Below are positions 38,291 through 50,412 of a stretch of 64,000 nt of DNA, in pieces (positions within the stretch are counted from its first letter, which is position 1; each line of letters starts with the position of its first letter). This DNA is from Auanema rhodensis (lineage: Eukaryota > Nematoda > Chromadorea > Rhabditida > Rhabditidae): positions 19,414,501-19,478,500 of the forward strand of contig OZ059899.1 in NCBI GenBank assembly GCA_964057225.1, given 5' to 3'. The translations under genes and the position numbers were made by a program. The notes beneath the pieces are model-generated. The model was not told the origin of the DNA, did no database searches, and saw only the letters and a list, made by a program, of their open reading frames with translations.

Positions 38291-41200
38291 TCAACCTGAA
38301 GAATTAATTTTTTCGTTGAATATTATTGTCCATCGTCTTCGCCTTGAAAAAAGAAATCTAAAAACATCTACTTTTTGTGAAATTATCTTGAAATTTTTCG
38401 GAAAAATTTTTGTCAATATGTTTTTGGAAGCTATGTTGAGTGTACATGGAAACTCAACATACACTAATGCATCTTTTTTCAAACGATCATAACTAATTTT
38501 TGTATTGAGCGTTTCTCAATGTAGTATAGTGCATTCGATGCGGATTTTTAAGCTGCGTCGATCTGTGTTATCAGATTTGCGCTATCTTTAAAATGCACCG
38601 AGATATCAACTGTTATAAGTTCACACTTATATCCTCGATTTTCACCCTGAAGAATTAATTTTTTTGTTGAATAACATTGTCCATCGTCTTCGCCTTTAAA
38701 AAAGAAATCTAAAAACATCTACTTTTTGTGAAATTATCTTGAAATTTTTAGGGAAAAATTTTGTCAAAATGTTTTTGGAAGCAATGTTGAGTGTACATGG
38801 AAACTCAACATACACTAATGCATCATTTTTCAAACGATCATAACTAATTTTTGTATTAAGCGTTTCTCACTGTTGTATAGTGCATTCGATGCGGATTTTT
38901 AAGCTGCGTCGATCTGTGTTATCAGATTTGCGCTATCTTTAAAATGCACCGAGATATCAACTGATATATGTTCACACTTATATCCTCGATTTTCAACCTG
39001 AAGAATTAATTTCTTCGTTGAATAACAATGTCCATCGTCTTCGCCTTGTAAAAAAGAATCTAAAAACATCTAATTTTTGTGAAATTATCTTGAAATTTTT
39101 AGGGAAAATTTTTGTCAAAATGTTTTTGGAAGCAATGTTGAGTATACATGGAAACTCAACATACACTAATGCATCATTTTTCAAACGATCATAACTAATT
39201 TTTGTATTAAGCGTTTTTTAATGTAGTATAGTGCATTCGATGCGGATTTTTAAGCTGCGTCGATCTGTGTTATCAGATTTGCGCTAGCTTAAAAATGCAC
39301 CGAGATATCAACTGATATAAGTTCACACTTATATCCTCGATTTTCACCCTGAAGAATTAATTTCTTCGTTGAATAACATTGTCCATCGTCTTCGCCTTGA
39401 AAAAAGGAATCTAAAAACATCTATTTTTTGTGAAATTATCTTGAAATTTTTCGGAAAAATTTTTGTCAAAATGTTTTTGGAAGCTATGTTGAGTGTACAT
39501 GGAAACTCAACATACACTAATGCATCATTTTTCAAACGATCATAACTAATTTTTGTATCGAGCGTTTCTCAATGTAGTATAGTGCATTCGATGCGGATTT
39601 TTAAGCTGCGTCGATCTATGTTATCAGATTTGCGCTATCTTAAAAATGCACCGAGATATCAACTGATATAAGTTCACACTTATATCCTCGATTTTCAACC
39701 TGAAGAATTAATTTCTTCGTTGAATAACAATGTCCATCGTCTTTGCCTTAAAAAAAAAATCTAAAAACATCTACTTTTTGTGAAATTATTTTGAAATTTT
39801 TAGGGAAAATTTTTGTCAAAAAGTTTTTGGAAGCAATGTTGAGTGTACATGGAAACTCAACATACACTAATGCATCATTTTTCAAACGATCATAACTAAT
39901 TTTTGTATTGAGCGTTTCTCAATGTAGTATAGTGCATTCGATGCGGATTTTTAAGCTGCGTCGATCTATGTTATCAGATTTGCGCTATCTTAAAAATGCA
40001 CCGAGATATCAACTGATATAAGTTCACACTTATATCCTCGATTTTCAACCTGAAGAATTAATTTCTTCGTTGAATAACATTGTCCATCGTCTTCGCCTTA
40101 AAAAAAGGAATCTAAAAACATCTATTTTTTGTGAAATTATCTTGAAATTTTTCGGAAAAATTTTTGTCAAAATGTTTTTGGAAGCTATGTTGAGTGTACA
40201 TGGAAACTCAACATACACTAATGCATCATTTTTCAAACGATCATAACTAATTTTTGTATCGAGCGTTTCTCAATGTAGTATAGTGCATTCGATGCGGATT
40301 TTTAAGCTGCGTCGATCTGTGTTATCAGATTTGCGCTAGCTTAAAAATGCACCGAGATATCAACTGATATAAGTTCACACTTATATCCTCGATTTTCACC
40401 CTGAAGAATTAATTTCTTCGTTGAATAACAATGTCCATCGTCTTTGCCTTAAAAAAAAAATCTAAAAACATCTACTTTTTGTGAAATTATTTTGAAATTT
40501 TTAGGGAAAATTTTTGTCAAAAAGTTTTTGGAAGCAATGTTGAGTGTACATGGAAACTCAACATACACTAATGCATCATTTTTCAAACGATCATAACTAA
40601 TTTTTGTATTGAGCGTTTCTCAATGTAGTATAGTGCATTCGATGCGGATTTTTAAGCTGCGTCGATCTATGTTATCAGATTTGCGCTATCTTAAAAATGC
40701 ACCGAGATATCAACTGATATAAGTTCACACTTATATCCTCGATTTTCAACCTGAAGAATTAATTTCTTCGTTGAATAACAATGTCCATCGTCTTCGCCTT
40801 AAAAAAAAAATCTAAAAACATCTACTTTTTGTGAAATTATTTTGAAATTTTTAGGGAAAATTTTTGTCAAAAAGTTTTTGGAAGCAATGTTGAGTGTACA
40901 TGGAAACTCAACATACACTAATGCATCATTTTTCAAACGATATATAACTAATTTTTGTATTGAGCGTTTCTCAATGTAGTATAGTGCATTCCATGCGGAT
41001 TTTTAAGCTGCGTCGATCTATGTTATCAGATTTGCGCTATCTTAAAAATGCACCGAGATATCAACTGATATAAGTTCACACTTATATCCTCGATTTTCAA
41101 CCTGAAGAATTAATTTCTTCGTTGAATAACAATGTCCATCGTCTTTGCCTTGAAAAAAGAAATCTAAAAACATCTACTTTTTGTGAAATTATTTTGAAAT

Positions 41201-41447
41201 TTTTCGGGAAAATTTTTGTCAAAATGTTTTTGGAAGCAATGTTGAGTGTACATGGAAACTCAACATACACTAATACATCATTTTCTAAACGATCATAACT
41301 AATTTTTGTATTGAGGGTTTCTCAATGTAATATAGTGCATTCGATGCGGATTTTTAAGCTGCGTCGATCTATGTTATCAGATTTGCGCTATCTTAAAAAT
41401 GCACCGATATATCAACTGATATAAGTTCACACTTATATCCTCGATTT
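38291..41447. repeat. compound higher-order cassette 4 (9 monomers, 3,157 bp)
   Basis: It starts with a T/P mosaic monomer: T-type GAATATTATTG and CAATATG but P-type TTTCGGAAAAA and GAAGCTATG. One head monomer is missing: the copy at 38642 joins a Y front to a Y' tail, with TCTCACTGTTGTATAG at 38865, and is followed by B at 38993. Then P 39344, Q 39695, P 40045, a CTAGCTT-headed Q at 40396, a Q at 40746 with CGATATATAACTA (40938) and an R at 41097. The right end repeats that of cassette 2 at a distance of 4,911 bp (14 monomers). Confidence 0.8.
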
Positions 41448-41854
41448 TCACCCTGAAGAATTAATTTTTTCGTTGAATATTATTGTCCATCGTCTTCGCC
41501 TTGAAAAAAGAAATCTAAAAACATCTACTTTTTGTGAAATTATTTTGAAATTTTCAGGGAAAATTTTTGTCAATATGTTTTTGGAAGCAATGTTGAGTGT
41601 ACATGAAAACTCAACATACACTAATGCATCTTTTTTCAAACGATCATAACTAATTTTTGTATTGAGCGTTCCTCAATGTAGTATAGTGCATTTGATGCGG
41701 ATTTTTAAGCTGCGTCGATCTGTGTTATCAGATTTGCGCTATCTTAAAAATGCACCGAGATATCAACTGATATAAGTTCACACTTATATCCTCGATTTTC
41801 AACCTGAAGAATTAATTTCTTCGTTGAATAACAATGTCCATCGTCTTCGCCTTA

Positions 41855-41865
41855 AAAAAAAAAAT
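41855..41865. repeat. length-variable A run of Q monomers (representative, 11 A)
   Basis: After GCCTT, Q monomers carry an uninterrupted A run of 8 to 11: 8 near 46,409, 50,261 and 53,059; 9 or 10 in most; 11 near 41,855, 42,555 and 43,256. The run is the main reason unit length drifts between 348 and 352 bp across 24-55 kb. The same length recurs in duplicated blocks (for example the eight-A copies), which argues that much of the variation is real and not read error. Confidence 0.7.
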
Positions 41866-42052
41866 CTAAAAACATCTACTTTTTGTGAAATTATTTTGAA
41901 ATTTTTAGGGAAAATTTTTGTCAAAAAGTTTTTGGAAGCAATGTTGAGTGTACATGGAAACTCAACATACACTAATGCATCATTTTTCAAACGATCATAA
42001 CTAATTTTTGTATTGAGCGTTTCTCAATGTAGTATAGTGCATTCGATGCGGA

Positions 42053-42121
42053 CTTTTAAGCTGCGTCGTTCTGTGTTATCAGATTTGCGCTAGCTTAAAC
42101 ATGCACCGAGATATCAACTGT
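42053..42121. repeat. isolated patch of the 2.4-8.4 kb Y subtype
   Basis: Four diagnostic bases in a row match the near-junction Y monomers rather than the local Q monomers: GCGGACTTTT at 42053, GTCGTTCTG at 42069, TTAAACATG at 42100 and CTGTTATAAG at 42121. To the right, CAACCTGAAG and the A run are local Q type again; to the left the sequence is uninformative or local. The minimum tract is 69 bp. This looks like a short conversion or double-exchange tract copied over some 34 kb or from an unseen part of the array. Confidence 0.75.
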
Positions 42122-42708
42122 TATAAGTTCACACTTATATCCTCGATTTTCAACCTGAAGAATTAATTTCTTCGTTGAATAACAATGTCCATCGTCTTCG
42201 CCTTAAAAAAAAAATCCAAAAACATCTACTTTTTGTGAAATTATTTTGAAATTTTTAGGGAAAATTTTTGTCAAAAAGTTTTTGGAAGCAATGTTGAGTG
42301 TACATGGAAACTCAACATACACTAATGCATCATTTTTCAAACGATCATAACTAATTTTTGTATTGAGGGTTTCTCAATGTAGTATAGTGCATTCGATGCG
42401 GATTTTTAAGCTGCGTCGATCTGTGTTATCAGATTTGCGCTATCTTAAAAATGCACCGAGATATCAACTGATATAAGTTCACACTTATATCCTCGATTTT
42501 CAACCTGAAGAATTAATTTCTTCGTTGAATAACAATGTCCATCGTCTTTGCCTTAAAAAAAAAAATCTAAAAACATCTACTTTTTGTGAAATTATTTTGA
42601 AATTTTTAGGGAAAATTTTTGTCAAAAAGTTTTTGGAAGCAATGTTGAGTGTACATGGAAACTCAACATACACTAATGCATCATTTTTCAAACGATCATA
42701 ACTAATTT

Positions 42709-45700
42709 TTGTATCGAGCGTTTCTCAATGTAGTATAGTGCATTCGATGCGGATTTTTAAGCTGCGTCGATCTATGTTATCAGATTTGCGCTATCTTAAA
42801 AATGCACCGAGATATCAACTGATATAAGTTCACACTTATATCCTCGATTTTCAACCTGAAGAATTAATTTCTTCGTTGAATAACAATGTCCATCGTCTTC
42901 GCCTTAAAAAAAAAATCTAAAAACATCTACTTTTTGTGAAATTATTTTGAAATTTTTAGGGAAAATTTTTGTCAAAAAGTTTTTGGAAGCAATGTTGAGT
43001 GTACATGGAAACTCAACATACACTAATGCATCATTTTTCAAACGATCATAACTAATTTTTGTATTGAGGGTTTCTCAATGTAGTATAGTGCATTCGATGC
43101 GGATTTTTAAGCTGCGTCGATCTGTGTTATCAGATTTGCGCTATCTTAAAAATGCACCGAGATATCAACTGATATAAGTTCACACTTATATCCTCGATTT
43201 TCAACCTGAAGAATTAATTTCTTCGTTGAATAACAATGTCCATCGTCTTCGCCTTAAAAAAAAAAATCTAAAAACATCTACTTTTTGTGAAATTATTTTG
43301 AAATTTTTAGGGAAAATTTTTGTCAAAAAGTTTTTGGAAGCAATGTTGAGTGTACATGGAAACTCAACATACACTAATGCATCATTTTTCAAACGATCAT
43401 AACTAATTTTTGTATCGAGCGTTTCTCAATGTAGTATAGTGCATTCGATGCGGATTTTTAAGCTGCGTCGATCTATGTTATCAGATTTGCGCTATCTTAA
43501 AAATGCACCGAGATATCAACTGATATAAGTTCACACTTATATCCTCGATTTTCACCCTGAAGAATTAATTTTTTCGTTGAATAACATTGTCCATCGTCTT
43601 CGCCTTGAAAAAAGAAATCTAAAAACATCTACTTTTTGTGAAATTATTTTGAAATTTTCAGGGAAAATTTTTGTCAATATGTTTTTGGAAGCAATGTTGA
43701 GTGTACATGGAAACTCAACATACACTAATGCATCATTTTCTAAACGATCATAACTAATTTTTGTATCGAGCGTTTCTCAATGTAGTATAGTGCATTCGAT
43801 GCGGATTTTTAAGCTGCGTCGATCTATGTTATCAGATTTGCGCTATCTTAAAAATGCACCGAGATATCAACTGATATAAGTTCACACTTATATCCTCGAT
43901 TTTCAACCTGAAGAATTAATTTCTTCGTTGAATAACAATGTCCATCGTCTTCACCTTGAAAAAAGGAATCTAAAAACATCTACTTTTTGTGAAATTATTT
44001 TGAAATTTTTAGGGAAAATTTTTGTCAAAATGTTTTTGAAAGCAATGTTGAGTGTACATGGAAACTCAACATACACTAATGCATCATTTTTCAAACGATC
44101 ATAACTAATTTTTGTATTGAGGGTTTCTCAATGTAGTATAGTGCATTCGATGCGGATTTTTAAGCTGCGTCGATCTATGTTATCAGATTTGCGCTATCTT
44201 AAAAATGCACCGAGATATCAACTGATATAAGTTCACACTTATATCCTCGATTTTCACCCTGAAGAATTAATTTTTTCGTTGAATAACATTGTCCATCGTC
44301 TTCGCCTTGAAAAAAGGAATCTAAAAACATCTACTTTTTGTGAAATTATTTTGAAATTTTCAGGGAAAATTTTTGTCAAAATGTTTTTGGAAGCAATGTT
44401 GAGTGTACATGGAAACTCAACATACACTAATGCATCATTTTTCAAACGATCATAACTAATTTTTGTATTGAGCGTTTCTCAATGTAGTATAGTGCATTCG
44501 ATGCGGATTTTTAAGCTGCGTCGATCTATGTTATCAGATTTGCGCTATCTTAAAAATGCACCGAGATATCAACTGATATAAGTTCACACTTATATCCTCG
44601 ATTTTCAACCTGAAGAATTAATTTCTTCGTTGAATAACAATGTCCATCGTCTTCGCCTTAAAAAAAAAATCTAAAAACATCTACTTTTTGTGAAATAATT
44701 TTGAAATTTTTAGGGAAAATTTTTGTCAAAAAGTTTTTGGAAGCAATGTTGAGTGTACATGGAAACTCAACATACACTAATGCATCATTTTTCAAACGAT
44801 CATAACTAATTTTTGTATTGAGCGTTTCTCAATGTAGTATAGTGCATTCGATGCGGATTTTTAAGCTGCGTCGATCTATGTTATCAGATTTGCGCTATCT
44901 TAAAATGCACCGAGATATCAACTGATATAAGTTCACACTTATATCCTCGATTTTCACCCTGAAGAATTAATTTTTTCGTTGAATAACATTGTCCATCGTC
45001 TTCGCCTTGAAAAAAGGAATCTAAAAACATCTACTTTTTGTGAAATTATTTTGAAATTTTTAGGGAAAATTTTTGTCAAAAAGTTTTTGGAAGCAATGTT
45101 GAGTGTACATGGAAACTCAATATACACTAATGCATCATTTTTCAAACGATCATAACTAATTTTTGTATCGAGCGTTTCTCAATGTAGTATAGTGCATTCG
45201 ATGCGGATTTTTAAGCTGCGTCGATCTATGTTATCAGATTTGCGCTATCTTAAAAATGCACCGAGATATCAACTGATATAAGTTCACACTTATATCCTCG
45301 ATTTTCAACCTGAAGAATTAATTTCTTCGTTGAATAACAATGTCCATCGTCTTCGCCTTAAAAAAAAATCTAAAAACATCTACTTTTTGTGAAATTATTT
45401 TGAAATTTTTAGGGAAAATTTTTGTCAAAAAGTTTTTGGAAGCAATGTTGAGTGTACATGGAAACTCAACATACACTAATGCATCATTTTTCAAACGATC
45501 ATAACTAATTTTTGTATTGAGCGTTTCTCAATGTAGTATAGTGCATTCGATGCGGATTTTTAAGCTGCGTCGATCTATGTTATCAGATTTGCGCTAGCTT
45601 AAAAATGCACCGAGATATCAACTGATATAAGTTCACACTTATATCCTCGATTTTCAACCTGAAGAATTAATTTCTTCGTTGAATAACAATGTCCATCGTC

Positions 45701-46560
45701 TTCGCCTTAAAAAAAAAATCTAAAAACATCTACTTTTTGTGAAATAATTTTGAAATTTTTAGGGAAAATTTTTGTCAAAAAGTTTTTGGAAGCAATGTTG
45801 AGTGTACATGGAAACTCAACATACACTAATGCATCATTTTTCAAACGATCATAACTAATTTTTGTATTGAGCGTTTCTCAATGTAGTATAGTGCATTCGA
45901 TGCGGATTTTTAAGCTGCGTCGATCTATGTTATCAGATTTGCGCTATCTTAAAAATGCACCGAGATATCAACTGATATAAGTTCACACTTATATCCTCGA
46001 TTTTCACCCTGAAGAATTAATTTTTTCGTTGAATAACATTGTCCATCGTCTTCGCCTTGAAAAAAGGAATCTAAAAACATCTACTTTTTGTGAAATTATT
46101 TTGAAATTTTTAGGGAAAATTTTTGTCAAAAAGTTTTTGGAAGCAATGTTGAGTGTACATGGAAACTCAACATACACTAATGCATCATTTTTCAAACGAT
46201 CATAACTAATTTTTGTATCGAGCGTTTCTCAATGTAGTATAGTGCATTCGATGCGGATTTGTAAGCTGCGTCGATCTATGTTATCAGATTTGCGCTATCT
46301 TAAAAATGCACCGAGATATCAACTGATATAAGTTCACACTTATATCCTCGATTTTCAACCTGAAGAATTAATTTCTTCGTTGAATAACAATGTCCATCGT
46401 CTTCGCCTTAAAAAAAATCTAAAAACATCTACTTTTTGTGAAATTATTTTGAAATTTTTAGGGAAAATTTTTGTCAAAAAGTTTTTGGAAGCAATGTTGA
46501 GTGTACATGGAAACTCAACATACACTAATGCATCATTTTTCAAACGATCATAACTAATTT
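42709..46560. repeat. 11-monomer block, left copy of a 3,852-bp tandem duplication
   Basis: Every landmark here recurs 3,852 bp to the right: GTATTGAGGG (43061/46913), CTTCACCTTG (43951/47803), the one-base-short CTTAAAATG (44900/48752), CTCAATATACAC (45116/48968) and the eight-A run monomer (46355/50207). The length is 9 bp short of 11 full monomers because of shared one-base deletions and short A runs. Few differences are visible, for example CAAAAAG at 43327 versus CAAAATG at 47179, CGGATTTGTAAG at 46255 versus CGGATTTTTAAG at 50107, and CTAGTTTAAA near 49,797 where the left copy has CTATCTTAAA. Confidence 0.85.
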
Positions 46561-49500
46561 TTGTATCGAGCGTTTCTCAATGTAGTATAGTGCATTCGAT
46601 GCGGATTTTTAAGCTGCGTCGATCTATGTTATCAGATTTGCGCTATCTTAAAAATGCACCGAGATATCAACTGATATAAGTTCACACTTATATCCTCGAT
46701 TTTCAACCTGAAGAATTAATTTCTTCGTTGAATAACAATGTCCATCGTCTTCGCCTTAAAAAAAAAATCTAAAAACATCTACTTTTTGTGAAATTATTTT
46801 GAAATTTTTAGGGAAAATTTTTGTCAAAAAGTTTTTGGAAGCAATGTTGAGTGTACATGGAAACTCAACATACACTAATGCATCATTTTTCAAACGATCA
46901 TAACTAATTTTTGTATTGAGGGTTTCTCAATGTAGTATAGTGCATTCGATGCGGATTTTTAAGCTGCGTCGATCTGTGTTATCAGATTTGCGCTATCTTA
47001 AAAATGCACCGAGATATCAACTGATATAAGTTCACACTTATATCCTCGATTTTCAACCTGAAGAATTAATTTCTTCGTTGAATAACAATGTCCATCGTCT
47101 TCGCCTTAAAAAAAAAAATCTAAAAACATCTACTTTTTGTGAAATTATTTTGAAATTTTTAGGGAAAATTTTTGTCAAAATGTTTTTGGAAGCAATGTTG
47201 AGTGTACATGGAAACTCAACATACACTAATGCATCATTTTTCAAACGATCATAACTAATTTTTGTATCGAGCGTTTCTCAATGTAGTATAGTGCATTCGA
47301 TGCGGATTTTTAAGCTGCGTCGATCTATGTTATCAGATTTGCGCTATCTTAAAAATGCACCGAGATATCAACTGATATAAGTTCACACTTATATCCTCGA
47401 TTTTCACCCTGAAGAATTAATTTTTTCGTTGAATAACATTGTCCATCGTCTTCGCCTTGAAAAAAGAAATCTAAAAACATCTACTTTTTGTGAAATTATT
47501 TTGAAATTTTCAGGGAAAATTTTTGTCAATATGTTTTTGGAAGCAATGTTGAGTGTACATGGAAACTCAACATACACTAATGCATCATTTTCTAAACGAT
47601 CATAACTAATTTTTGTATCGAGCGTTTCTCAATGTAGTATAGTGCATTCGATGCGGATTTTTAAGCTGCGTCGATCTATGTTATCAGATTTGCGCTATCT
47701 TAAAAATGCACCGAGATATCAACTGATATAAGTTCACACTTATATCCTCGATTTTCAACCTGAAGAATTAATTTCTTCGTTGAATAACAATGTCCATCGT
47801 CTTCACCTTGAAAAAAGGAATCTAAAAACATCTACTTTTTGTGAAATTATTTTGAAATTTTTAGGGAAAATTTTTGTCAAAATGTTTTTGAAAGCAATGT
47901 TGAGTGTACATGGAAACTCAACATACACTAATGCATCATTTTTCAAACGATCATAACTAATTTTTGTATTGAGGGTTTCTCAATGTAGTATAGTGCATTC
48001 GATGCGGATTTTTAAGCTGCGTCGATCTATGTTATCAGATTTGCGCTATCTTAAAAATGCACCGAGATATCAACTGATATAAGTTCACACTTATATCCTC
48101 GATTTTCACCCTGAAGAATTAATTTTTTCGTTGAATAACATTGTCCATCGTCTTCGCCTTGAAAAAAGGAATCTAAAAACATCTACTTTTTGTGAAATTA
48201 TTTTGAAATTTTCAGGGAAAATTTTTGTCAAAATGTTTTTGGAAGCAATGTTGAGTGTACATGGAAACTCAACATACACTAATGCATCATTTTTCAAACG
48301 ATCATAACTAATTTTTGTATTGAGCGTTTCTCAATGTAGTATAGTGCATTCGATGCGGATTTTTAAGCTGCGTCGATCTATGTTATCAGATTTGCGCTAT
48401 CTTAAAAATGCACCGAGATATCAACTGATATAAGTTCACACTTATATCCTCGATTTTCAACCTGAAGAATTAATTTCTTCGTTGAATAACAATGTCCATC
48501 GTCTTCGCCTTAAAAAAAAAATCTAAAAACATCTACTTTTTGTGAAATAATTTTGAAATTTTTAGGGAAAATTTTTGTCAAAAAGTTTTTGGAAGCAATG
48601 TTGAGTGTACATGGAAACTCAACATACACTAATGCATCATTTTTCAAACGATCATAACTAATTTTTGTATTGAGCGTTTCTCAATGTAGTATAGTGCATT
48701 CGATGCGGATTTTTAAGCTGCGTCGATCTATGTTATCAGATTTGCGCTATCTTAAAATGCACCGAGATATCAACTGATATAAGTTCACACTTATATCCTC
48801 GATTTTCACCCTGAAGAATTAATTTTTTCGTTGAATAACATTGTCCATCGTCTTCGCCTTGAAAAAAGGAATCTAAAAACATCTACTTTTTGTGAAATTA
48901 TTTTGAAATTTTTAGGGAAAATTTTTGTCAAAAAGTTTTTGGAAGCAATGTTGAGTGTACATGGAAACTCAATATACACTAATGCATCATTTTTCAAACG
49001 ATCATAACTAATTTTTGTATCGAGCGTTTCTCAATGTAGTATAGTGCATTCGATGCGGATTTTTAAGCTGCGTCGATCTATGTTATCAGATTTGCGCTAT
49101 CTTAAAAATGCACCGAGATATCAACTGATATAAGTTCACACTTATATCCTCGATTTTCAACCTGAAGAATTAATTTCTTCGTTGAATAACAATGTCCATC
49201 GTCTTCGCCTTAAAAAAAAATCTAAAAACATCTACTTTTTGTGAAATTATTTTGAAATTTTTAGGGAAAATTTTTGTCAAAAAGTTTTTGGAAGCAATGT
49301 TGAGTGTACATGGAAACTCAACATACACTAATGCATCATTTTTCAAACGATCATAACTAATTTTTGTATTGAGCGTTTCTCAATGTAGTATAGTGCATTC
49401 GATGCGGATTTTTAAGCTGCGTCGATCTATGTTATCAGATTTGCGCTAGCTTAAAAATGCACCGAGATATCAACTGATATAAGTTCACACTTATATCCTC

Positions 49501-50412
49501 GATTTTCAACCTGAAGAATTAATTTCTTCGTTGAATAACAATGTCCATCGTCTTCGCCTTAAAAAAAAAATCTAAAAACATCTACTTTTTGTGAAATAAT
49601 TTTGAAATTTTTAGGGAAAATTTTTGTCAAAAAGTTTTTGGAAGCAATGTTGAGTGTACATGGAAACTCAACATACACTAATGCATCATTTTTCAAACGA
49701 TCATAACTAATTTTTGTATTGAGCGTTTCTCAATGTAGTATAGTGCATTCGATGCGGATTTTTAAGCTGCGTCGATCTATGTTATCAGATTTGCGCTAGT
49801 TTAAAAATGCACCGAGATATCAACTGATATAAGTTCACACTTATATCCTCGATTTTCACCCTGAAGAATTAATTTTTTCGTTGAATAACATTGTCCATCG
49901 TCTTCGCCTTAAAAAAAGGAATCTAAAAACATCTACTTTTTGTGAAATTATTTTGAAATTTTTAGGGAAAATTTTTGTCAAAAAGTTTTTGGAAGCAATG
50001 TTGAGTGTACATGGAAACTCAACATACACTAATGCATCATTTTTCAAACGATCATAACTAATTTTTGTATCGAGCGTTTCTCAATGTAGTATAGTGCATT
50101 CGATGCGGATTTTTAAGCTGCGTCGATCTATGTTATCAGATTTGCGCTATCTTAAAAATGCACCGAGATATCAACTGATATAAGTTCACACTTATATCCT
50201 CGATTTTCAACCTGAAGAATTAATTTCTTCGTTGAATAACAATGTCCATCGTCTTCGCCTTAAAAAAAATCTAAAAACATCTACTTTTTGTGAAATTATT
50301 TTGAAATTTTTAGGGAAAATTTTTGTCAAAAAGTTTTTGGAAGCAATGTTGAGTGTACATGGAAACTCAACATACACTAATGCATCATTTTTCAAACGAT
50401 CATAACTAATTT
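46561..50412. repeat. 11-monomer block, right copy of the 3,852-bp duplication
   Basis: The copy adjoins the left one directly. The match fails at the left edge (42500 has an 11-A run, its counterpart 46352 has eight) and at the right edge (GTATCGAGCG at 46561, GTATTGAGCG at 50413), so the duplicated length is close to one full period. High similarity including shared private indels points to a recent unequal exchange or block amplification. Confidence 0.85.

Larger units (their letters stand above)
41448..42708. repeat. T monomer followed by long-A-run Q monomers
   Basis: A fifth T monomer at 41448 is not followed by Y but by Q-like copies at 41799, 42150 and 42500 whose A run reaches 11 (41799 and 42500). 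The next T-like copies, near 43,552 and 47,404, share CAATATG but not GAATATTATTG, so the cassette pattern ends here. Inside the segment is an isolated patch of a distant subtype (42053-42121). Confidence 0.7.
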
